Origin: an uncultured Bacteroidales bacterium
GTDB taxonomy: Bacteria; Bacteroidota; Bacteroidia; Bacteroidales; UBA932
DNA: 7,844 nucleotides
Reading direction: 5' to 3'
Assembly: GCA_937906795.1 (NCBI GenBank)
Contig: CALCUQ010000128.1
Span: 1 to 7,844 of the forward strand
Shown: piece after piece, positions 1 through 5,875 of the stretch
How positions within the stretch are numbered: the stretch's first letter is position 1
How the letters are laid out: the number at the start of each line of letters is the position of its first letter
Program-made: the position numbers and the translations under genes
The notes under the pieces: generated by a model
What the model saw: only the letters and a program-made list of their open reading frames with translations
What the model was told of the DNA's origin: nothing
The model's database searches: none

Positions 1-259
1 CCAAAAAGCTCTTAACTTCCGCGAGTCGAGAACAGTTAAAGTCGATACTTGGGAAGAGTTCAAAACCAAAATTGAGGAGGGAGGATTCTTGTTATGTCAC
101 TGGGATGGAACTCCAGAAACTGAAGAGAAGATTAAGGAAGAGACAAAAGCAACCATAAGATGTATTCCTATTGATACAAATGTTTGTGAGGAAGAGGGTA
201 AGTGTATTTATTCTGGAAAACCATCACACAGAAGAGTAATATTTGCAAGATCTTATTAA
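1..259 (+). CDS. proS: Prolyl-tRNA synthetase, C-terminal end (partial)
   Basis: This is the last 85 codons of a class II aminoacyl-tRNA synthetase that attaches proline to tRNA-Pro in the cytoplasm; the 5' end lies outside the window. The frame is open from position 2 to a TAA at 257-259. The visible part is the C-terminal domain of the archaeal/eukaryote-like ProS type: a CHWDGTPETEEKIKEET segment, then ATIRCIP, then EGKCIYSGKP, ending in FARSY. An aromatic Tyr as the last residue is typical of this type, whose C-terminus reaches back toward the active site. The catalytic core and anticodon-binding domain are not visible. Two Cys positions that bind zinc in some relatives appear here as Asp (104-106) and Thr (119-121), so the zinc site looks degenerate. 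The next gene starts 78 nt downstream and has its own candidate promoter. Identification rests on strong recall of this conserved tail. Confidence 0.93.
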   Translation, partial: QKALNFRESRTVKVDTWEEFKTKIEEGGFLLCHWDGTPETEEKIKEETKATIRCIPIDTNVCEEEGKCIYSGKPSHRRVIFARSY

Positions 260-266
260 GATAAGA
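251..266 (+). terminator. Small A/T-rich hairpin across the proS stop codon
   Basis: TCTTAT (251-256) and ATAAGA (261-266) are perfect inverted repeats separated by a four-base loop that includes the proS stop codon. It is the only clear stem in the 78-nt gap before the next gene. The stem is short and nearly all A/T, and no T-tract follows, so it is a weak candidate for a terminator or 3' end stabiliser and may be chance in AT-rich DNA. Confidence 0.2.
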
Positions 267-289
267 ATGCAAGTGTAAATTATTTGTGC

Positions 290-297
290 TAACTTTG
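290..297 (+). promoter_or_regulatory. Candidate -7 promoter element for the 338-3459 operon
   Basis: TAACTTTG fits the Bacteroidota -7 consensus TAnnTTTG exactly. It lies 40 nt before the ATG at 338, which predicts a 5' leader of roughly 30-35 nt. A matching TTTG (-33) element about 20 nt upstream is not evident, so the call rests on the -7 box and on its position in the only gap before the three-gene cluster. Confidence 0.4.
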
Positions 298-337
298 AGA
301 AGTAATAGATTTAAATTATAAAACAATATAGTAAAAT

Positions 338-1048
338 ATGTCAGCAGATCCTTTACCCAAGCAGCAAGCATTGATACTTTCTGCTTTAGAAAATAAAGCA
401 AATGTGAAATCATTTGTGTTTGACCAATCTTTAGAGGTCTTTAACGAACTTAAAGAGACTCTAAGCGAGATTAGTAGCGACCTTAATGATCTTATATCAG
501 AAAATGTTACAGACAAGAGAATAAGGTTGGAGTATAGAGACAGAGGTAAGTTTGAGGCAGAGTTAAAGTTCGCCGACGATGTGTTGGTATTCAGTATGCA
601 TACAGATGTCTTCCAGTTTGACCGTGATCATAGTATCTGGAAAAATCCTTATGCAAAAGAGTCTCCATACAATACATATTGTGGTGTAATAAGTGTGTAT
701 AACTTTTTATCCGATTCTCTAAAATACAACAGAGTAGAGGATTTGGGTTATTTGGTGGCAAGACTTTTTATAAATAAAGACAAAAAGTTCTTTATAGAGG
801 GAAAGCGTCAGGGCAGAAAGAAAATTTCTTCTTTTGGAAAAACAGATTTGACAAAAGATGAGCTGATATCGTTTGTTGAATCTGCGATGCTCTACTCATT
901 GTCTTTTGACTTGCTTGTGCCACCTTTTGATCTGGTAAAAGTTGCAAGTGTTGAGCAAATAAATGCAAAGATTGAAAGTACTCAAATGAGAACTGGCAAA
1001 CGAATGGGTTTCAAATACAATTCTGATGATGTCTTAGACGAAGAATAA
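338..1048 (+). CDS. Conserved Bacteroidales protein of unknown function, 236 aa
   Basis: I cannot assign a function. The protein has no signal peptide or hydrophobic segment and is rich in charged residues, so it is probably cytoplasmic. Residues about 1-60 are predicted helical and Glu/Leu-rich (NELKETLSEISSDLNDL), possibly a short coiled coil. A conserved-looking core follows (RLEYRDRGKFEAELKFADDVLVFSMHTDVFQF, about residues 62-94), and then YCGVISVYNFLSDSLKYNR. A basic stretch EGKRQGRKK lies near residues 153-161 and the tail is acidic (DDVLDEE). I recall similar hypothetical proteins in other Bacteroidales, so it is likely a real, conserved gene. The ATG at 338 is the first start after the candidate -7 box; no Shine-Dalgarno is seen, as usual in this phylum. 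It ends in two tandem TAA codons (1046-1051) that directly abut the next ATG, so it is almost certainly co-transcribed with the DUF3078 gene and tilS. Confidence 0.8.
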   Translation: MSADPLPKQQALILSALENKANVKSFVFDQSLEVFNELKETLSEISSDLNDLISENVTDKRIRLEYRDRGKFEAELKFADDVLVFSMHTDVFQFDRDHSIWKNPYAKESPYNTYCGVISVYNFLSDSLKYNRVEDLGYLVARLFINKDKKFFIEGKRQGRKKISSFGKTDLTKDELISFVESAMLYSLSFDLLVPPFDLVKVASVEQINAKIESTQMRTGKRMGFKYNSDDVLDEE

Positions 1049-1051
1049 TAA

Positions 1052-2035
1052 ATGAAAAAACTTGTTTTAAAATATGCATTATTAATAGTGTTACTTATAT
1101 GTAACCTGAATTTGTGGGGACAAGAGATTCCTGAATCTTTGAACAAGGCACAGGAGTTGTGTAGAAGTATTGGTGCGCAATACGCAATCCCTACAATTAA
1201 TTATGAGCCTGTTGTTCCGGAAAAGTTCTGGAAAAAGGGGCTGCTTACAGAACTGGGCTTTTCTCAGGTTTCATTAACAAACTGGGCAGCCGGTGGTTCT
1301 GGATCAATTTCAATGAATGCATATTTTAACGGTCATATGGATTATGCAAAGGGGGGAATGTTTTGGGAGAACAGATTGCAGGTTGGATATGGTTTTGTTC
1401 AATCCTTTGATGAAGGATACAGAAAAAGTGATGATAAATTTATTATAGACAGCAAGTGGGGGTATAGAGGATTTGGTAAGTTCTATTTTTCTGCAACACT
1501 GAATTTTAGGTCTCAATTCACACCTGGATACGAATATCCTTCTGGAGGCAGAGTCAAAGTTTCAGATATATTTGCTCCGGCATATTTTACCTTTGGTCTT
1601 GGTTTGGATTACAAACCATGGGATGGAAAGATACTTTCAATAAACTTTGCGCCACTGTCTACCAGCTGGACAATTGTATCAGATTCACTTTTAAGAGCAA
1701 AATACGGTAATGCTCCAGATGAGGCAATAAGGTATTCGTTGGGTGCCTCTTTGGTGGCAAATTTTGAAAAAGAGCTCTTCAAAAATTGCAAAGTGTCAAG
1801 TAAACTCTCATTGTTCTCAGATTATCTTGACCATCCATTGAATTTGGTTGTCAATTGGGATTTCCACTTGTTATATAAGATAAACAAGTTCCTTACAACT
1901 TCTTTCAGAACAAACTTAATTTATGACGAAGATATCTTGATAGAAGACAGTAAAGGCAATGTGTCGCCACGTGTACAATTCAAAGAGATACTGAGCATAA
2001 ATTTTGCCTATACGTTTGGGCAATTTAAGAAATGA
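1052..2035 (+). CDS. DUF3078 family outer-membrane beta-barrel protein
   Basis: A 327-aa exported protein of the Bacteroidota DUF3078 family; its biochemical role is unknown. Residues 1-23 form a signal peptide (MKK, a hydrophobic run, cleavage probable after LWG). The Cys at 17 is not in a convincing lipobox, so signal peptidase I is more likely. The family signature starts near residue 64: LLTELGFSQVSLTNWAAGG, then SGSISMNAYFNG, then FWENRLQVGYGF. Alternating polar and aromatic strands follow to the end (FYFSATLNFRSQF, YFTFGLGLDYKPW, LSINFAYTFGQF), which fits an outer-membrane beta-barrel. Length and C-terminal strand look complete. It starts right after the tandem stops of the preceding gene and overlaps tilS by 4 nt, so translation of tilS may be coupled to it. 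Family assignment is from recalled motifs; barrel topology is inferred. Confidence 0.87.
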   Translation: MKKLVLKYALLIVLLICNLNLWGQEIPESLNKAQELCRSIGAQYAIPTINYEPVVPEKFWKKGLLTELGFSQVSLTNWAAGGSGSISMNAYFNGHMDYAKGGMFWENRLQVGYGFVQSFDEGYRKSDDKFIIDSKWGYRGFGKFYFSATLNFRSQFTPGYEYPSGGRVKVSDIFAPAYFTFGLGLDYKPWDGKILSINFAPLSTSWTIVSDSLLRAKYGNAPDEAIRYSLGASLVANFEKELFKNCKVSSKLSLFSDYLDHPLNLVVNWDFHLLYKINKFLTTSFRTNLIYDEDILIEDSKGNVSPRVQFKEILSINFAYTFGQFKK

Positions 2036-3459
2036 TGAACAATTATTCTTTTAAAAAAAGAGTATCCGAAACTTTAAATATTCCTTATGGAGCCTCCGTT
2101 CTTGTTGCAGTTAGCGGAGGCGTTGATTCTATGTGTATGTTACATGCTCTATGTAGCATAGATCTTGACCTTAGATTATATGTAGCACACGTAAATTTTA
2201 ATTTGCGTGGTGCAGAGAGTGATGCAGATGAATCTCTTGTCAGACAGTGGTGCAATGAGAAAGGGTTGGAGTTGTTTGTAAATAGTGTAGATACAATAAG
2301 TTATTGTAAACATAAAGGTGTATCTATGGAGATGGGGGCTAGAGAACTGCGTTACGGCTGGTTTGAGAGTCTGATTAAAGAACGTGGAATACAATATCTT
2401 TTTACTGCTCATAATGCTAATGACAATGCGGAAACAATTCTGATAAATCTGCTTAGAGGTACAGGAATTAAAGGGATGTGTGGAATTGGTGAAAAGGTAC
2501 AAATGGATGGATATATTCTTGCAAGGCCAGTATTGTCATACACAAGAGCAGAAATAGAGAAATATGCTCTCTATCATAATGTTCCATATAGAGTGGATAA
2601 AACCAACCTGGAGAATGATGTTGTAAGAAACAAATTGAGAAACCTTGTCTTCCCTATATTCAATAAAATTAATCCATCTGCTGTAGAGTCTATTGGCAGA
2701 AGTATAAAGTACCTTAACTCTGTAAATAACATAATTGAAAAGGTTGTTGAAAGCACAAGAAAAGAGATATGCGTGAACTCCAATGAATATATGGACAAAC
2801 TATATAATTGGGGAGCTTGTATTACAAACATTATCCCTGTATGCACGTTGGATATTTCTAAGATTGAGAAAGATAATCAAGAGTTTTGGCTATATAGTAT
2901 CTTAAATGAATATGGTTTTGGACAGGATGTTGTCTTGTCAATAGACAAAACATTGGAGGATAATAGTGTAAAAAGGTTCCAGTCTCCAGAGTATGTTGCA
3001 GTAAAAGAAAGGGGGTATATTAAAATATACAGAAAAGAAGATATAAATCAGCCAAAAGAGATTCTGTTGGATAACCTGGATGGAACAAAATTTTACAATT
3101 TTGGCAAGTGTGTTATAAAAGTTGAGGTTGTTTCTCCCCACAAGTTTGATGAAACACTGCAAATGTTGCACCAGTTGTCGGGGAAGGGAATAATGGCAAT
3201 CAGTAAGGAGAAGTTGGGAAAACAGGCAGTTATAAGAGGTATGAAAAAAGGAGACTCTTTTGTTCCTTATGGGATGAAAGGAAGTAAAAAAATCTCCGAT
3301 TTGCTAACTGACCTTAAAGTGGATAATGTAACCAGAGAGTTTATTCCGCTACTTTGCTCCAACGATAAAGTTGTTTCTGTTATAGGAAACAGGATTGATG
3401 CCAACTATGCAGTTGCAGAAGGTGACACAATCCTGTTGGTCTGTCTTGTTAAAAATTAA
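2032..3459 (+). CDS. tilS: tRNA(Ile)-lysidine synthetase
   Basis: TilS uses ATP and lysine to convert C34 of the CAU-anticodon tRNA-Ile to lysidine, switching its identity from Met to Ile and its decoding to AUA. It is cytoplasmic and normally essential. The 475-aa product shows the N-type PP-loop SGGVDS at residues 28-33, HVNFNLRG at 53-60, the EMGARELRYGWF stretch near 100-111, and AHNANDNAET at 126-135 followed by LLRGTG. The latter matches the family HxxDxxET-type motif. A middle domain with the NxVRNKLR signature begins near residue 200. The C-terminal TilS domain is intact: RGMKKGDSFVPYGMKG, then KKISDLLTDLKV near 419-430, then REFIPLL and VIGNRID. Starts at 2032 and 2035 are both possible (ATGATG); 2032 gives the ATGA overlap with the DUF3078 stop. 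AUA codons are frequent in this window, consistent with a need for lysidine. The 3' end overlaps sppA on the other strand. Confidence 0.96.
   Translation: MMNNYSFKKRVSETLNIPYGASVLVAVSGGVDSMCMLHALCSIDLDLRLYVAHVNFNLRGAESDADESLVRQWCNEKGLELFVNSVDTISYCKHKGVSMEMGARELRYGWFESLIKERGIQYLFTAHNANDNAETILINLLRGTGIKGMCGIGEKVQMDGYILARPVLSYTRAEIEKYALYHNVPYRVDKTNLENDVVRNKLRNLVFPIFNKINPSAVESIGRSIKYLNSVNNIIEKVVESTRKEICVNSNEYMDKLYNWGACITNIIPVCTLDISKIEKDNQEFWLYSILNEYGFGQDVVLSIDKTLEDNSVKRFQSPEYVAVKERGYIKIYRKEDINQPKEILLDNLDGTKFYNFGKCVIKVEVVSPHKFDETLQMLHQLSGKGIMAISKEKLGKQAVIRGMKKGDSFVPYGMKGSKKISDLLTDLKVDNVTREFIPLLCSNDKVVSVIGNRIDANYAVAEGDTILLVCLVKN
3449..3459. other. Convergent 3' overlap of tilS and sppA
   Basis: The tilS stop (TAA, 3457-3459) lies inside the sppA reading frame, and the sppA stop (TTA on the plus strand, 3449-3451) lies inside tilS. 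The two coding regions share 11 bp. There is no intergenic space for a terminator, and no strong GC-rich hairpin with a T-tract is seen on either side. The transcripts therefore probably overlap at their 3' ends. Confidence 0.9.
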
Positions 3460-5218
3460 ATTCGTATACGTAAGGAAGTCTTGCGAAAACCTTGTTGTTA
3501 CCCTCTTTTATAAGGTTTGAATAGCTCTTTTGGATAGATGTGTATGGATCATTTAGAGTTTCAATTGCAGCATTGGTGTTATTTAATGTTTCCAATAGTT
3601 TCTCCATTGCTGTTTTAGATTTAGGGAATTCCTCAATGGCGTAATCTGTTACATTGGCACATAATGCAGCATAATTTAATGCATCTTTAATACCACCAAT
3701 TTCGTCTACAATCTTAATGTTTACACCATCTGCACCTGTCCATACCCTTCCTTGTGCAATTGCATCTACGTAATCAATTTCCAAACCTCTGCCATTAGAA
3801 ACCAATAGCATGAATTTAGTGTATATGGTCTCTACCTGAGTTTGCATAAATTCAACCTCTGCATTGTCCATAGCTCTTATGCCACCAAACATATCTGAAT
3901 GCTTATGAGTGTTAATTGCAGCTGTATTTATATCAAGATGCTTCTTAAGTGCTTTGCCGTAATTCATTGCAAGGCTGAATACACCTATTGAACCTGTAAT
4001 GGTATTTCTGTCTGCGTAGATTTTTTCTGAATTTGCACTAATCCAGTATCCTCCGGAAGCTGCATACTCACCCATACTTACTACTACTGGTTTTTTAGCT
4101 CTTATACGTTGGATCTCCTTGTTAAGGATTTCAGCTGCTTGAGCATCTCCACCAGGAGAACTTACTCTTAGAACAACTGCTTTAATTGCAGAATCTGCCT
4201 CAATTTTGCGCAATGAGTGGTAGAATCTCTTTACAGAAAGCCCTTGGGCTGCATCCATGGTAATTTCTCCATCTGCATATACAATGGCAATTTTATCTGT
4301 AGCAGTATAGTTTACAGTTTTTGTAGCTTTTGAATAATCTGCAAGAGATACAAATTTTAGATTTTTCTCATTTTCAACACCCGATAATGTACATAGGTTT
4401 GTTATAAGCTCATCTCTTGTTATGGCATCGTCTACAATTTTCTCTTCAATAAGACTTTCAACTGTTGAAAGACCAAGATTGTTGATAAGAGAATTCAATT
4501 TTGCTTTGTCAATACCTCTGCTTTTTACTATGTCTGAACTGATAGCATCCCAAATAGAGTTAAGCATAACCTGATTCTGCTCAAGATTCTCTTTACTTAT
4601 GTTTGATGCTATGAACTGTTCTGCAGCTGCTTTGAATTTTCCGTGTCTGATAAGCTGTACATCAATACCTACTTTATCAAGCAAGTCTTTAAAGAACATA
4701 ATGTTTGAACCAAGACCAAACATTTGCAACATACCATCTGAATTGATGTAAATTTTATCTGCTACACTGGAGATATAGTATGAGCCTGAGTGGTAATTGT
4801 CTGCGTATGCAATTATCGCTTTTCCAGATTCTCTGAATTTAACCAATGCATTTCTTACCTCTTCCATTGCGGCCATACCAATATTAAAATGGTTAATATT
4901 GATATATATGTACTTGATATTGGGGTCTGTTGCTGCATTCTCTATTGCATTTACAGCATCAAGAACACCAATAGAACTTTCTGGTGCACTAAAATTGAAT
5001 GACTGAAGGCTTGCAAGAGGATCTGCAGCATCTGTCTGTTCAGCTACAGGAGTTGCAAAATCTATCTTTAAGATAGAGTTGGGTTGTACTACAACTGTTT
5101 CACCTTCTGAAAATGCAGCAATTGCTCCAAACATTCCAATAAAAAGGAATCCGGAAATAAAAAGAGCAATAAGGGTTCCTATAATTGCTGCCAATAATGT
5201 CTTTAAGAAACTTTTCAT
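3449..5218 (-). CDS. sppA: Signal peptide peptidase SppA, 67K type (S49 family)
   Basis: A membrane-anchored serine protease that degrades leftover signal peptides after export. The 589-aa length fits the tandem-domain 67K form. One N-terminal membrane segment covers about residues 7-36, and the bulk should lie in the periplasm. The N-terminal S49 repeat carries RHGKFKAAAEQF; by alignment with E. coli SppA, Lys196 is the general base. The C-terminal repeat carries RVSSPGGDAQAAE (351-363) and EYAASGGYWIS (384-394); Ser388 is the predicted nucleophile. GSIGVF follows at 409-414, and GRVWTGADG with VDEIGG sits further on. Both catalytic residues are present, so the enzyme should be active. The ATG at 5216-5218 is placed directly before the membrane segment, with a -7 box about 50 nt upstream on the minus strand. 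It is convergent with tilS and divergent from the metal-related pair, so it appears to be transcribed alone within this window. Confidence 0.96.
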   Translation of the reverse strand: MKSFLKTLLAAIIGTLIALFISGFLFIGMFGAIAAFSEGETVVVQPNSILKIDFATPVAEQTDAADPLASLQSFNFSAPESSIGVLDAVNAIENAATDPNIKYIYININHFNIGMAAMEEVRNALVKFRESGKAIIAYADNYHSGSYYISSVADKIYINSDGMLQMFGLGSNIMFFKDLLDKVGIDVQLIRHGKFKAAAEQFIASNISKENLEQNQVMLNSIWDAISSDIVKSRGIDKAKLNSLINNLGLSTVESLIEEKIVDDAITRDELITNLCTLSGVENEKNLKFVSLADYSKATKTVNYTATDKIAIVYADGEITMDAAQGLSVKRFYHSLRKIEADSAIKAVVLRVSSPGGDAQAAEILNKEIQRIRAKKPVVVSMGEYAASGGYWISANSEKIYADRNTITGSIGVFSLAMNYGKALKKHLDINTAAINTHKHSDMFGGIRAMDNAEVEFMQTQVETIYTKFMLLVSNGRGLEIDYVDAIAQGRVWTGADGVNIKIVDEIGGIKDALNYAALCANVTDYAIEEFPKSKTAMEKLLETLNNTNAAIETLNDPYTSIQKSYSNLIKEGNNKVFARLPYVYEFNF

Positions 5219-5268
5219 ATTCGTTTATGTAATGTTAATGTTTATATTTCTATTGGTTTATTATTTTA

Positions 5269-5276
5269 CAAATGTA
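5269..5276 (-). promoter_or_regulatory. Candidate -7 promoter element for sppA
   Basis: On the minus strand this reads TACATTTG, an exact fit to the Bacteroidota TAnnTTTG -7 consensus. It lies 50 nt upstream of the sppA start, giving a predicted leader of about 40-45 nt. The expected -33 TTTG about 20 nt further upstream is not evident in the AT-rich sequence, so confidence is moderate. Confidence 0.4.
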
Positions 5277-5327
5277 TCAAATTTTATTTTTAATTTCTTG
5301 AATGTATATAATAATTTAGTTATCAAG

Positions 5328-5357
5328 GTTGGTTATGAGAAATTTTTTATAATTTTG
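5328..5357 (+). promoter_or_regulatory. Candidate promoter of the metal-related gene pair, nearly touching the ATG
   Basis: TAATTTTG at 5350-5357 fits the Bacteroidota -7 consensus TAnnTTTG. A partial -33 element (GTTG, 5328-5331) lies 18 nt upstream, slightly closer than the usual spacing. Only four bases separate the -7 box from the ATG at 5362, so transcription would be expected to start at or within a few bases of the start codon. This implies a leaderless or very short-leader message. Confidence 0.5.
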
Positions 5358-5361
5358 CGGC

Positions 5362-5787
5362 ATGAAAAAAACTGTTTCAAAAATATTGTCATTGTTGTTT
5401 TTAGTACTGTATATAAGTGCTACAATGGGTTTCAGTATCCATAAATGCAATACAGAGGGTACTTTGCAACTTATGATAATGTGTGGAGCAGATGTGTGTG
5501 ACCATGAGCATAAAGATGTTGCTGGCTCTGGTTGTTGCGGTGAACATCATGGTGAAGGGTGCTGTTCAACAGTTGTATTTGTACTTGAAGAGGATCAGTT
5601 TGTAAACTCAAATGAGTATCAAATTCATATCCCTGTTATTGATATTCCTTTAATCTCTGCCAATCTTTTGGAAGAGTATAATCTTGCTGCAGCCAATCTG
5701 CAGTTTCTTCCTAGTGAATCTGTCCTGAGGTATATTCCTGAGACAGAACAATCAATTATTATAAGCAACAGAACTTTAAGAGTATAA
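5362..5787 (+). CDS. Small exported Cys/His-rich protein, HYC_CC_PP-like
   Basis: A 141-aa protein with an N-terminal signal peptide (MKKTVSKILSLLFLVLYISA, cleavage near residue 20-25). It then has a dense set of possible metal ligands: His27, Cys29, Cys41, Cys46, His48, His50, Cys58, Cys59, His62, His63, Cys67 and Cys68. Residues 58-68 have the near-symmetric layout CC-GE-HH-GEG-CC. The C-terminal half (about 75-141) has no Cys and no recognised domain. The layout resembles the small HYC_CC_PP proteins that I recall next to TonB receptors in Bacteroidota, but HYC is HKC here and no PP pair is present, so the family call is tentative. The TonB receptor starts 88 nt downstream with no clear promoter between, which suggests one operon. 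A role as an envelope copper or other soft-metal binder is inferred from ligands and context. The start at 5362 is supported by the signal peptide immediately following it. Confidence 0.8.
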   Translation: MKKTVSKILSLLFLVLYISATMGFSIHKCNTEGTLQLMIMCGADVCDHEHKDVAGSGCCGEHHGEGCCSTVVFVLEEDQFVNSNEYQIHIPVIDIPLISANLLEEYNLAAANLQFLPSESVLRYIPETEQSIIISNRTLRV

Positions 5788-5875
5788 AGTTTTGTGCTTT
5801 TGCATGTCTCTTCTTTGAGATACTTGTCTTTGATTTATTTCTTTTATTGGTTAGATTATTAATTAAGATTCTGAT

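Noticed and set aside
2176..2502. 108-codon minus-strand open frame within tilS
   Set aside because: It is opposite conserved TilS motifs and has no family resemblance, so it is a shadow frame.
3464..3471. CGTATACG palindrome next to the tilS stop
   Set aside because: Eight bases inside the sppA coding end (Tyr-Val-Tyr codons). It is too short to support a protein-binding site or terminator.
5230..5241. Tandem TAATGT repeat in the sppA leader
   Set aside because: Only two six-base copies in very AT-rich DNA, so it is compatible with chance. No operator symmetry was seen.
5079..5444. 121-codon plus-strand open frame over the sppA start and the divergent spacer
   Set aside because: It is antisense to the sppA signal anchor and runs in another frame into the Cys/His-rich gene. 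The hydrophobic translation is a by-product of AT-rich sequence and there is no family resemblance.
5806..5821. Short inverted repeat (TGTCTC with GAGATA) between the Cys/His-rich gene and the receptor
   Set aside because: The stem is about six pairs with one G-T pair and no T-tract directly after it. It is too weak to call a terminator or attenuator.
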